Assembly: GCF_910592395.1 (NCBI RefSeq)
Contig: NC_088317.1
Location: 64,001-124,000 of the forward strand
From: Lineus longissimus
Taxonomy: Eukaryota; Nemertea; Pilidiophora; Heteronemertea; Lineidae
Length of the DNA stretch: 60,000 nucleotides
Reading direction: 5' to 3'
Made by a program: the position numbers and the translations under genes. The notes under the pieces are model-generated. The model was not told the origin of the DNA and searched no databases. It saw only the letters and a list, made by a program, of their open reading frames with translations. The first letter of the stretch is position 1; each line of letters starts with the position of its first letter. Shown here in pieces: positions 21,764 through 34,500 of the stretch.

Positions 21764-24700
21764 TAATAAATCGGCTGCTTAACACAATCACAGACATCAG
21801 ACACCACATACACCAGCCAATTAAGGGATGATAGAATGAGCTGAAGAAGAACCCAAATCTCACGAGTCCAGAGTTTCCTTCACAACCGCATGAGATGCGC
21901 CGTCATGCACATAATGTGTCATGCTACTGTCTTGACTGGTAATTACTATCATGAAGCGTAAATCACCAATACTTGGATAAATCCTTACTTTCCACTATGT
22001 TTCATCTTCATTTTAATCAATTGGTAATTCTAACAGGTGTCAATCACAGGAAATGATATCCTAAAGAATTAATTGATGTTCTTCCCTTTACAGACGGATG
22101 AGTCAACAGGTTTATGTAAAACTCTATTTCATTGAAGTGACAAGTAATTAAAATTTAATCCACTCTTCAACAGTGACGTCATAAAACATGACCGATTTGA
22201 CACCAAGGCACCGTAAGCGTACATTCAGCCCGAAATGAACAACTAACACAAACTTATGTAACAAAGCCACCAGTCAATCTGACAGGCTTCATTAATGAGA
22301 GAAAAGATGTAATCAGTAGGATGGTTTCCTTCCCTACTATTAGCCACCTAATGCATGGCTTTGGGCAGCGGAGGAATAAATCCGAGAGACTGTCACGCAG
22401 AAGAATATTGTTATATTGTAAAAAGTAGACATTATCACATGTTTGCACAAAGCCAATCCCGATTTCCATCTGTCTTAGCTGCTGGGGAAATGTTCTGGAA
22501 AATACTGATAAAGGAAATACATGTTGGTGTTCTGTCTGGTTGGTTATGTTTAGGAGAAATATGTTGGATATGTTTAAGATAGACATGTTGGATATGTTTA
22601 GGATCGATACGCTTGATATGTTCAGGAGTGATGGGCGAAGTCATAAATCGCGCACTGCTCACTTTCATTCCCAGATATTGTGGTATCATGCAATTCTAAA
22701 TACCAGCGATGTTTGTTGCCGTTAAACCTCATGAAAAATAGTAAGCTTTTCAAAGGAGCAATATACTTTTTTTGATATTGATGTTGATGTGGATATTGAT
22801 ATTCAAAGACATTGCACAAAGGGAAAAGAAACCTTAGCAGTTATTCTGTGCCACAGAAATCACTCCTTTCTGCCCTAATAACACCACGGATTTCAAGTCT
22901 ACGCTGTGAAGAATTGGGGTCCCGTGCTGAGGGGACCATGTTACTATATATATCCATAGAAGTCAATCGGATAATCACTCAATTTAGATTAGACGCGATA
23001 ACTGCATCACAGGATGACGATGAGGTTATGAAATATGGGATAACAATATGATACATTATATCAGCCAGACACTCTGCTCTGACCAGTCAATGTAGGGGAA
23101 AGGATTCTCATCATCATCATCACCATATTGCAGGTTTCATCACTGTTTTCCGGTCTTTCACCGCTCTACTAAAAGTGCGAAAAAATATTTCAGAATTTTG
23201 AACTTGGAAAATTCAACTTCAACAAAATATCAGGTAACCATCTAATTTAATGTCACGTGTTTTCTTCCCTAAAATCAATAGAGAATCATTTCGCTGGATA
23301 GTGTGCGGAAAGGAATCAAATCTGAATGAGTCAGATTGAAACTTTCACCTATTGAGCCAGAACCTGGCAAGTAATCCCCCTACCGACTAATCTGTTTTAG
23401 TCCTTCACCTCCGATGGGCTGCACACACCAGCACTACCAGAAAGCGATTGACCAAGGAAAGATACATCAATCAGTTCGGACGAAGATCTAATTACGATTG
23501 AAAAGAACCTACGATTAATTCCTTTGAAGAGTATAGGTCACTCTAGTGATGTCGGAGTATCGATTAATCAGGATTAACAGGGACGAAAATGTTAATTATG
23601 AACTCCCCCACTTCTGCAGTTACAACAACCGAAGAAACTAGAGGCTCCTATCCAAAAGTTTTGTTTACCTCCGTCAGGATTTCAAGAGCTCTTTTTTCAG
23701 CGAATGACTGTTTTACAGAAATAAAACTTTCAGTTAATGTCGGTAGTTTCTTTGGTATAACAATCCCATCCTTAAGGCAATACGTTATGACATGCTTCTG
23801 ACTATAAAATCCCCAACCCTACCGCTGTATTGACCTACCTATCGACAAATTGCAGATATTTGGCTGATGGATCGTCCCCACCGGACCAGCCACTGCTGGC
23901 TTGGGTTGTCTTCCTGATAAACTCAATTTTGGTTCATTTAATAAGTGCACTCCCAAAGGTGAAGCTGTTAACCTCACGAGCGTGATAAAAAACATGGAGG
24001 TATTTCATGCAGATATGATCCAATGAAGTAGCCACGTTATAAAGATTATCATCGTGTGATATCAGCCAAACTCACTCCTGTGACCAGGCCCTCATTTTCT
24101 TGTGATTCGATAATTTGATAAGTGGTAAGACACGCACCTCTAACCTTAGCTGGCCAAGACATACCCCAAATATGTAATAGAAATGCGGTTAGAAATGAGA
24201 AGCATAGTAATCAAGTAATAACTCAATCTGACCCAGCACCAAGTTCCTATCTACATTTTGCGTATTGCTTTTCTGATGGTGATTCATGTTTCCTGGACAG
24301 CCCCATATTCACTGCACTGGCTCATGGATGTGATAACTATTTCCACTGTTTTGAGCCCGCAGCATGCTTGTTATTTACCTCAATTTAGGTCTCTTCGAGT
24401 CCACGACTTTCTGGCATTGGGAGACTCAGGTTCGTCACATCAATGGTACCGAAGGCAGCTCACGCATATTATTCACAGGAAACTCACATTTTCAGTTCCT
24501 TAGATTCAAACTGGTTTCCCACCGTGCCAGGCTCAGCTGGCAGTATATATTTAACATAGCGATTTTCCAGTAATTTAGGTTCTCACCAGATTCATGCTCA
24601 GATCCCATAAGGGTGAAGACAGGATGCATAACCTCTCAAGCAAAGCGATGTGTATGCCTTCCTTAAAGTGTATTCGAAGATACTGGTTATTCAATCCACA

Positions 24701-26599
24701 ACCAATCTTATGATACTTTATCGTCCCGTGACAGTTCATGCTACATCACTGAGAGTTCTAGGCACTGACGAGTGCCAGAGATATGCATATCAAACACACG
24801 TCCATAGATATCTCGTTGCAGCCCAGTCCCATAGCATGATACATAAGCAGTTTTTTTCCTCAAGGAGTATGGAACATGGTGTACAAGGGTAGGAATCGGA
24901 CCTTTTTAAAACCTACACCAGTAAACCCGAAGATACATATCTTGTCACCCGGCCGTCCCATTGCATCGTTCATTAGTTTTACCCATTGAGCAATGCAACT
25001 CCCGAATACCTCGAATATGATCAATATTCCTCCCATGGTCTGATCACGCAGAAAAACACACCACAGCAATGATGAATGAGACATCAAAAGTGATTGCCAG
25101 CAAATAGGTGATGTGCAATGTTAGCTTTTTATGTCGTGTTTGTCAGATCATGGAAATCCGCCACGAAAGTAATGCAAGCTAATCAATAACATAGAAAAAA
25201 CAAGGTCAGAAAGACCGGTATAAAGATCCAAAGGTCGAAATGCTGAAGAAAGCAGTTACTGAAAATGTCCTATAGGCTGACATTGAATTTAAACCAAGGT
25301 TATCATCCAGGCCATATCGAGTTGAGTGCATAAGATGCTGACCAATAACACGAAGTGTCATCAAGGCTGAGAACACTACGAAATTATCGGCAAGCTTCAC
25401 TTAGGTCAGAATGCAGAAGAACATGAGTATACGGTAAAGATATCCTTCAGGGTGATATTAGGTTAAAAGCCAAGGGAAGTTTCAAGGGTAGTGCCTTATT
25501 GATTTAGATTAGATCCTGAATGATAACAAAGGTCTCATCAAGGTCGATACTACAGAATGACCGGTCACGATGCCCAGGTCAGAATGTTGAAAGACATCAT
25601 GAGCGATTAATTAGCTAGATTAGATTCTCCTCCGACTGATTAATTATATAGCCTAGTTCAACAGACTGGAATATCGCCTGGTAAAGTTCTACTTCCAGGA
25701 AACATTTCATAGCATGGAGTAACCTGCAAGAAATATGCAATAAGATGGTTCCCATCCAAAATTTCAAGGAATTGATACAAAACATTGATCTGTCAACAGA
25801 ATTGATGGAGATATTTCCTAAATCTCCATCCATGTTTAGTCAACTTCGAAGAAAATCGTATAAATTGGCCTTGATTCGCATTTAGTGCCGACTTCAAAGA
25901 CAGCAGGGAAGTATCTTGAGATTTCACCAATCTATAATGTAACAGATTGCTTTGACGCCATGGAACGGTCTTCGCTTAGATTAGAACATAAACATGACGA
26001 AGGAAGCCTGGAGTCATGTTGCATTCAAATGATGTTGAAGCAATCAGTGTTGTGAAGCTAACATAAAGCCTACTACATCTCACTTTAGTACATAACTGGA
26101 CCAAGCCTGCAATATTATACCATTTTTGAAGCACCATTATGATCCATGGCCGATTTTAATTTCATTCCGCTGTAAATAAATTCGCCTTAATCTCGATCAA
26201 TCGGCGGCTATCTTCTAGGAAATGACTCTGGCTAAACGAGATCACATACCATAAAATCACCTCTCAAATTGCCAGAGCCGAAATCACAATCCAATCCATC
26301 AGGTTTCCAATTAGAACAGCATGATTCTGGTGACTGGTGTGGTTGACATCACATTTAGTCATGTTATACGATCAATATGGTAGCACCAATACTACATGAT
26401 TTTTGCAAAAGTGCTTCGCATAAAGGCTGGAAACCACGTTTATGTCGCAAAATGCAGACTTTTGTCGGAGTAACCAGTGATTGTAATGAATATAAATCAG
26501 ATTCCAAACTGATTTAACAACTACTTTTTGATGTTACACATTTCTACTCTTGATTGCCAAACACTGTGAATTTCCGTTAACTATTTTTCAAAACATGTA
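21764..26599. other. Intergenic region, no gene recognised
   Basis: No coding region is supported; open frames are short and without family features. It holds a 24-bp tandem repeat (22540-22632), an AT-rich fragment related to the MITE core near 23170-23235 and a short (CAT)n run near 23110. Confidence 0.5.
22540..22632. repeat. 24-bp tandem repeat, nearly four units
   Basis: Units start at 22561, 22585 and 22609, with a partial one before. The core is ATGTTGGATATGTTTARGAT. As 24 is a multiple of three it gives an eight-residue peptide repeat on either strand, but no gene is evident. Confidence 0.8.
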
Positions 26600-26898
26600 C
26601 AGTGGATCCCCGGTCGGCGAAAAACATTTCTGAGTCCAAATATTTTTTTCTCCTCAAAATGAAGAAACATCATCAGCCCCAAACAAATTTTTGGCTCTGA
26701 AAACTTATCAGAATTTTGAACCTATGAAAAAATTCAACTCTGAAGGATGGAAAAATGTCCAAATTTGTTTTTCACTTTTTTTGGGTTGCTCAAAATGAAG
26801 AAACATCATGAGCCCCCAACTTCAGTAACGCGACCACCCTGGTAACGCAACTATTCAACCTCGGTCCCATGAGTGGTCGTGTTACTGGGGTTCCACTG
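26600..26898. mobile_element. pogo/Tigger-like MITE, copy 2
   Basis: A 299-bp element flanked on both sides by TA (26598-26599 and 26899-26900). The right end reads CAGTGGAACCCCAGTAACAC on the minus strand; the left end is CAGTGGATCCCCGGT and then diverges. The last 60 bp are closely similar to the right end of the copy at 21.4-21.8 kb (ATTCAACCTCGGTCCCATGA). The middle is filled with the AT-rich family sequence. Confidence 0.82.
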
Positions 26899-26900
26899 TA

Positions 26901-28364
26901 CAGCGTTTTCAAAGTCTGCCGTGATGTTTTCAAGCCTTTGACAAAAATGACAAAGGAATGTTGACCAAGGGTTTCTTGTAAGACGGCAAGTACACAGACA
27001 TCACGATTTCAATTCAACAAACCATGGATTCGCTCTGTCAATGATGCCTAATGGGCAAGTTGACTATTCGAATCGAGACTGCACTCATATCATCATCAAC
27101 AAAGGAGTTGTAAACTATTCCCCAAGCTCCACGCCTACGCTCATTTAACATAATGCAGTCCTACAATACAAGACATATGTGACATTAAACTGTCGAAGGA
27201 ACCACAACTATCCGATTTATGCCACTAAATGAATGTGTTTGACTTTCAAATGTCATTGCCTCTCCAACCAATCACAATTTCACAGAAGACCCATGGTTTG
27301 GAAAAAGTGTTTTGCGAAAATCAAGAAACATGGTTTCCCTGTCGTCGACGAAAGTATAACATGATAGCTGTATGGCGTCTCAAATAAAACAAGGTGGAAG
27401 TGATATGCTGGGGTTTCTTGTGTACTGCCCTCGATCGGGTGTTAATCAGATACCCATGAGCATCTTATTCTTTCACAAATCTGTCGAGGGAATCCTTTTA
27501 ATCCAAGTAACTATCGAAAGTACAGAATGGTTTACTAAACAAGCGTCCCCAAGCCTGCGTATCCACAGATCATTTTTTCCATCGTCATCATCGCTTGTTC
27601 CCTGGTGCAACTATAAGCGAAACAAATGTTCAGGTTGTGTGTTGCGCGTCACAAGATCTACAAGTGAACCGAGAGAGAAAGACTGCACAAGTCAGTCTAT
27701 GGACACACACCCTGAGGGAGCTTCTGGACCACTCCCTTATAGTCAGTAAATCTCAAGACACCCGATCAAACACTAGTATTCTAAATTCTTGCCATGTGCG
27801 AGCGAGGAAATAAAGATTTCTACGACAGGCGATCGGAAGCAATGAGGCCGACCTAACATGCTGTTTCTAGTCAGGGGACGATGATAACACACGATGACAG
27901 AATTGCCTTTGTATTGCCTTCTGAAGCAAGGAACTGTTTATATATTTTTTCGAAACCTATTAATAGCCAGTAGATATTTTATTCTACAAGTGATTAAAAT
28001 ATCGCTTGGTTGTTTTATGTTGAATCAATAGCAGAGTGGGGATTTTAAATGTCAAGAGCCACAAGACATGAAAGAAACAGGATTTAAGTGTCTGATCAAT
28101 AGACAAGTCATCAGTGAATCTTGTTTTATCAACGGTACATCTATCAGCTGACAACAAGGGAAGGTAACACGTGCCATTAAGGACCGACCTAGTCACCTTC
28201 TGCTGAGATGAACATGCTGGAGACAAACCACACATTTAGCCAACACCACTCCACCAACGCCTTCATCTGTTGATCTTCTATCGGCTGAGGACTCTTTCAA
28301 ACAATACGACCAGTGATGAGGGGACTTGAGGATCAGATATGATTAGATTAGTTTTTAGGTTAGG
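26901..28364. other. Intergenic region, no gene recognised
   Basis: No gene is recognised. A 125-codon frame at 27372-27749 begins inside a dispersed repeat and has no known family features. Confidence 0.45.
27354..27462 (+). repeat. Dispersed repeat, copy A
   Basis: It aligns at roughly 80% by eye with the reverse complement of 59262-59374. Shared blocks include AGCTGTATGGYGTCTC, GGTTTCTTG, TACTGCCCTC, GGTGTTAAT and ACCCATG. No ends or target duplications are visible, so the class is unknown. Confidence 0.7.
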
Positions 28365-28715
28365 AGACTGGGTTAACCAGATTTGCTCTGGGTCAAGGAA
28401 TGCCCATCACAGGACTACCAACCACACCTCAAAGGCTGGAGCAAGAGTTGCGAGGAAGTAGGTTTAAGAGAAGATGTCAAAGCAGTCTGGGGTAACCGGC
28501 AGATCTGCTGTTTGACAAGGCATGGCCATAACAGGAATGGCGACCACAGCTTGAAGGTGAGAGCAAGAGCTACTCGGCTGACTCAAGGCATGGCCATAAC
28601 AGGAATGGCGACCACAGCTCGATGGCTGGAGCAAGAGCTACTTGGTCGACTCGGATGGTGTCGTAGCTACCGGACTGGGCTAACCGGATGTGTTGTGAGT
28701 CAAGGAATAAGGTTA
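28365..28715. repeat. Diverged tandem repeat, units of 68-122 bp
   Basis: CAAGGMATGSCCATMACAGG anchors lie at 28394, 28516 and 28584, and a shortened one at 28701 (CAAGGAATAAGG). Three units also share a block like ACTGGGTTAACCRGAT before the anchor; it is missing from the 68-bp unit. Confidence 0.7.
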
Positions 28716-29561
28716 ACGCGACTTTTGACCATAACTCGTCAACATGTCTATCATAAATGGCAGCCTAAGATACGAAGCATCGTTCTGCATGCTAATTGAC
28801 CAGGCCATGCATAACCTAATTTGTAAGGCTGATGGTGCAGTGTGGGAGTCTCCCCTCGAATCAAATTAACCAGCAAGTTATCTGATTCTATCAACCAAAG
28901 ATGGGGAGGTCTAGGTGAAACCGGCGAAAGGGTAGATGTGTATGACATTCAGACATCAGAGGAACACACATACTTGAAACCAAATCACATAACCGTTCAA
29001 CGCTTTCCTTGAACATATCTTCCTGTAGCCAATTAGTGAATCATATAGGATAAATAATGAATCACATAATTTTGTTGATTTATATACACATGTATCGATA
29101 GCATAATACATAGCTTTAGTGTCAAGATGGTATTTAGAAATGTTGTATATAAACAAACAAATAACATCTTCAAAGCAATACAACAATAAATAAGATTACA
29201 AACAAATAAACGATACTACTATTTCAAATATTTTTCTATTTACATCCGACAGCAACAGACGCGGGATGCTTTGTGACATAAGACTTGCTATTAACTTAAT
29301 ACCATTGTCATTTGATCACGCTGTATGCATTGTTCAATCTATCTTCAAACGTGTCATAACACAACACAATCATGATGCAGCATGTCCCGAGGCAAGATAT
29401 CTACCATCAAAAGGTTTATTTGTCTTCCGAAGTTAAAAGTTGAAGACTTTGAAAGAAACTAGAACATTGCTGTTATTGGTTAGCATCTGACGGGTCAACC
29501 AGTGCATCATCATCATCCTCGGTATTGCTTTTCATTTCTGGATTTCCCCGCCTATCCATAA
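28716..29561. other. Intergenic region, no gene recognised
   Basis: AT-rich DNA with no recognisable gene, repeat or RNA. Confidence 0.4.
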
Positions 29562-29790
29562 TTAATATAGAACTTGCAAATGTTCGTTCGTGCAGAATGT
29601 CCGTTGCTGGCAAAATTCTTCACTATATACATGTACTTCGATCTTCTCCCCTAGCCACCATCTGTCCAAACTACTCTTGAAACTGCCTACATTGGTGGAG
29701 TTTACCCGATTTACTGGAAAATTATTCCATGTGTAAATAATCCTCTGTGAGAGAGAATTCCGTTCTACAGACACGATTACAAACGGTTAA
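29562..29790 (-). mobile_element. LINE ORF2 C-terminal fragment
   Basis: The minus-strand frame reads NSLSQRIIYTWNNFPVNRV then STNVGSFKSSLDRWW. This is the usual tail of non-LTR retrotransposon ORF2 proteins (FSQRxxxxWNxLP...V.A.S..SFKxxLDxxW). Only this tail is found, so it is a 5'-truncated dead copy, on the strand opposite to the other two LINE remnants in the window. Confidence 0.75.
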
Positions 29791-30634
29791 AAACTAGGGC
29801 TGGAGCGTTCTTTTCTCCGCGTTTTCTTTTCGGTTGGTCCAGAAGACCGTGAGCATACTTAAATCATATCACCCATGGCTCTCCTGTTTTTCATAGTTGA
29901 GAAAACAAGGATATTGGAGATTCTCATCACAGTGGACTAACATTGAACCATCCTGAAATCAATGGAGCTTAAACATGTTCGACATACATTTCCTAAACAG
30001 ATCCGTCATGATAATCGCTGATACTATACAGATCAGAGTCGTGACAGGCTCCTTCCCGGTTGGCTGCTCGCCATTAGTTATCGCCAATTGAATTTCGCTA
30101 TTAACATTGACCTGCGCCCATGTACCAGCTGGCCTTGAGCTTGAACAATATTCGTCGAAGCAATTAAATGTCCTTTAATACAAACCTAGTCACGTGTACG
30201 ACCAGCTCCTTTCCGTTTGATAACTCTACAGAGCCAGCAACAATAATGATTGTCTTATCCTGCATAATGGCTTTCACCCAAGTACCCATTGCCAATGAGC
30301 ATCTGGCTCCCTGGAGTACTCACCATTCGTACAAGATGTACTATTATTCATGGTTCGAGGACACATGGACATGTTTATTGCAACAGTTTTGGCGAAGGAG
30401 AAATAATACGCGATATGAGAATAGATTTGTAGTTTCTCTGGGACACATACTGCTCTTAGTACATTGAATGTGCTGTCATTAACCTTGCCTCTGATCTGAA
30501 TACATCGGAAGAAGTTACACGACAATAGATTTGTGAGCTCCCAGGGACATTATAGTACCCTAGCAAACTAAATATTTGGATGTCAACGTTGCCTCTCATA
30601 CTCATGACAACGATTAAGTCATGCAACGAGAAAG
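29791..30634. other. Left flank of the satellite array
   Basis: Unique-looking DNA without a recognised gene. Array homology begins abruptly at about 30635. Confidence 0.45.
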
Positions 30635-31427
30635 ACTCTTAGCGCTGAACCGTCAAGGCTTTCATGCTTAGATAGAGATTTTATTCGCCTCTTATATGCG
30701 GTATGCAAACGAGCGCGCCGCAATTGTGACAAGGTCGCGCAGGTGGCAGAGTGATTTGCCGAAATAGATCCAACTAATCGTATATTTCGATATTTGTACA
30801 GATTTTTCTCAACATATCGCATTTATACATCTCAGTGATATAAACGATTATCTTTGCAGTTGATTTAACATTTGAATGACCTTTTTTAAAGTTTCTAAAA
30901 ATCGAGGTCAGCAGGGTCAGTGTCAATCAGTCGTTTTGAAAGACTCCGGCAGGGTCAAAAGAAATAGTTGTTGGCGCCGATGATGTCAGCAATATGGCCG
31001 ATTTCCACCCCACCCGCGAGATTTGCTCTCGTCATGTCATAAGCACAGTCATTGAGGTTGCACTGAGTTGCCATTACCACCGGCAGAAAGCCAAATGCAT
31101 CTAGTTTCTTTATTTGATGTGAAAACATGGGGTCATCTCGTCTATTTTCTCGCTATATGGCCTAGAATTTGGACGAGCATAACTGACACTCGCACAACTA
31201 CGCACAACCTCGCCTGGCAGATGGAAGGTATGTTACATATTGAAGCCAAACTGGAGATTGAGACCCGCTTCAACTGGCACAGATTCGAAGCATCATCGGT
31301 AGTACTCGAACGCCCGGAATCAGTATGTGCTGCAGTTTGAAAAGTTTAAGTGCGGGGTATGATAACGAAAATAATGAAAATTTCGACATCTGTACATGGA
31401 TAATTAGATAAAAAGATAAGGAAGAAG

Positions 31428-31435
31428 AAAAAAAA
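31428..31435 (-). terminator. Possible Pol III terminator (T8), representative
   Basis: Eight T residues on the minus strand lie directly downstream of the tRNA-like segment (GCCGCAG then T8). The T run of 7-8 is kept in the copies I compared, including the divergent last unit (T7 at about 54.95 kb). Four or more T residues are enough to end Pol III transcription in animals. Confidence 0.5.
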
Positions 31436-31438
31436 CTG

Positions 31439-31505
31439 CGGCATTCACCGGGATTCGAACCCGTGACCAGCCGATCCACAGTCAACCACTCTTAGCACTG
31501 AACCG
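31439..31505 (-). ncRNA. tRNA-like (Pol III promoter) segment of the satellite, representative copy
   Basis: Read on the minus strand, 67 nt fold partly like a tRNA. CGGTTCA pairs with TGAA and CCG across a 2-nt bulge. A shortened D region follows (GTGCTAAGAGTG, A-box-like). The anticodon arm GTTGACTGTGGATCGGC has five pairs with two G-U and would carry GTG (His). The T arm is CGGG-TTCGAAT-CCCG with a perfect B box GGTTCGAATCC. There are 28 copies, near 31445, 32297, 33154, 34011, 34868, 35719, 36569, 37420, 38270, 39121, 39972, 40822, 41675, 42528, 43884, 44737, 45590, 46441, 47294, 48145, 48996, 49849, 50700, 51553, 52406, 53257, 54108 and 54967. The D arm is too short for a normal tRNA and the anticodon changes between copies, so it is tRNA-derived rather than a working tRNA. 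Confidence 0.5.
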
Positions 31506-34500
31506 TCAAGGCTTTCATGCTGAGATAGAGATTTTATTCGCCTGTTATATGCGGTATGCAAACGAGCGCGCCGCAATTGTGACAAGGTCGCGCAGGTGGC
31601 AGAGTGATTTGCCGAAATAGATCCAACTAATCGTATATTTCGATATTTGAACAGATTTTTCTCAACATATCGCATTTATATATCTCAGTGATATAAAAGA
31701 TTATCTTTGCAGTTGATTTAACATTTGAATGACCTTCTTTTTAAAGTTTCTAAAAATCGAGGTCAGCAGGGTCAGTGTCAATCAGTCGTTTTGAAAGACT
31801 CCGGCAGAGTCAAAAGAAATAGTTGTTGGCGCCGATGATGTCAGCAATATGGCCGATTTCCACCCCACCCGTGAGATTTGCTCTCGTCATGTCATGAGCA
31901 CATTGAGGTTGCACTGAGTTGCCATTACCACCGGCAGAAAGCCAAAATGCATCTAGTTTCTTTATTTGATGTGAAAACATGGGGTCATCTCGTCTATTTT
32001 CTCGCTATACGGTCTAGAATTTGGACGAGCATAACTGACACTCGCACAACTACGCACAACCTCGCCTGGCAGATGGAAGGTATGTTACATATTGAAGCCA
32101 AACTGGAGATTGAGACCCGCTTCAACTGGCACAGATTCGAACCATCATCGGTAGTACTCGAACGCCCGGAATCAGTATGTGCTGCAGTTTGAAAAGTTTA
32201 AGTGCGGGGTATATTAACGAAAATAATGAAAATTTCGACATCTGTACATGGATAATTAGATAAAAAGATAAGGAAGAAGAAAAAAAACTGCGCTATTCAC
32301 CGGTATTCGAACCCGTGACCAGCCGATCCACAGTCAACCACTCTTAGCACTGAACCGTCAAGACTTTCATGCTGAGATAGAGATTTTATTCGCCTCTTAT
32401 ATGCGGTATGCAAACGAGCGCGCCGCAATTGTGACAAGGTCGCGCAGGTGGCAGAGTGATTTGCCGAAATAGATCCAACTAATCGTATATTTCGATATTT
32501 GAACAGATTTTTCTCAACATATCGCATTTATATATCTCAGTGATATAAAAGATTATCTTTGCAGTTGATTTAACATTTGAATGACCTTCTTTTTAAAGTT
32601 TTTAAAAATCGAGGTCAGCAGGGTCAGTGTCAATCAGTCGTTTTGAAAGACTCCGGCAGGGTCAAAAGAAATACATGTAGTTGTAGGCGCCGATGATGTC
32701 AGCAATATGGCCGATTTCCACCCCACCCGTGAGATTTGCTCTCGTCATGTCATGAGCACATTGAGGTTGCACTGAGTTGCCATTACCACCGGCAGAAAGC
32801 CAAATGCATCTAGTTTCTTTATTTGATGTGAAAACATGGGGTCATCTCGTCTAATTTCTCGCTATACGGCCTAGAATTTGGACGAGCATAACTGACACTC
32901 GCACAACTTCGCACAACCTCGCCTGGCAGATGGAAGGTATGTTACATATTGAAGCCAAACTGGAGATTGAGACCCGCTTCAACTGGCACAGATTCGAACC
33001 ATCATCGGTAGTACTCGAACGCCCGGAATCAGTATGTGCTGCAGTTTGAAAAGTTTAAGTGCGGGGTATGATAACGAAAATAATGAAAATTTCGACATCT
33101 GTACATGGATAATTAGATAAAAAGATAAGGAAGAAGAAAAAAAACTGCGCCATTCACCGGTATTCGAACCCGTGACCAGCCGATCCACAGTCAACCACTC
33201 TTAGCACTGAACCGTCAAGACTTTCATGCTGAGATAGAGATTTTATTCGCATCTTATATGCGGTATGCAAACGAGCGCGCCGCAATTGTGACAAGGTCGC
33301 GCAGGTGGCAGAGTGATTTGCCGAAATAGATCCAACTAATCGTATATTTCGATATTTGAACAGATTTTTCTCAACATATCGCATTTATATATCTCAGTGA
33401 TATAAAAGATTATCTTTGCAGTTGATTTAACATTTGAATGACCTTCTTTTTAAAGTTTTTAAAAATCGAGGTCAGCAGGGTCAGTGTCAATCAGTCGTTT
33501 TGAAAGACTCCGGCAGGGTCAAAAGAAATACATGTAGTTGTAGGCGCCGATGATGTCAGCAATATGGCCGATTTCCACCCCACCCGTGAGATTTGCTCTC
33601 GTCATGTCATGAGCACATTGAGGTTGCACTGAGTTGCCATTACCACCGGCAGAAAGCCAAATGCATCTAGTTTCTTTATTTGATGTGAAAACATGGGGTC
33701 ATCTCGTCTATTTTCTCGCTATACGGCCTAGAATTCGGACGAGCATAACTGACACTCGCACAACTACGCACAACCTCGCCTGGCAGATGGAAGGTATGTT
33801 ACATATTGAAGCCAAACTGGAGATTGAGACCCGCTTCAACTGGCACAGATTCGAACCATCATCGGTAGTACTCGAACGCCCGGAATCAGTATGTGCTGCA
33901 GTTTGAAAAGTTTAAGTGCGGGGTATGATAACGAAAATAATGAAAATTTCGACATCTGAACATGGATAATTAGATAAAAAGATAAGGAAGAAGAAAAAAA
34001 ACTGCGGCATTCACCGGGATTCGAACCCGTGACCAGCCGATCCACAGTCAACCACTCTTAGCACTGAACCGTCAAGACTTTCATGCTGAGATAGAGATTT
34101 TATTCGCCTCTTATATGCGGTATGCAAACGAGCGCGCCGCAATTGTGACAAGGTCGCGCAGGTGGCAGAGTGATTTGCCGAAATAGATCCAACTAATCGT
34201 ATATTTCGATATTTGAACAGATTTTTCTCAACATATCGCATTTATATATCTCAGTGATATAAAAGATTATCTTTGCAGTTGATTTAACATTTGAATGACC
34301 TTCTTTTTAAAGTTTTTAAAAATCGAGGTCAGCAGGGTCAGTGTCAATCAGTCGTTTTGAAAGACTCCGGCAGGGTCAAAAGAAATACATGTAGTTGTAG
34401 GCGCCGATGATGTCAGCAATATGGCCGATTTCCACCCCACCCGTGAGATTTGCTCTCGTCATGTCATGAGCACATTGAGGTTGCACTGAGTTGCCATTAC

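Noticed and set aside
31275-31320. A second B-box match per unit (minus strand GGTTCGAATCT)
   Set aside because: No matching T stem, no A box at a fitting distance and no nearby T run; only a motif match.
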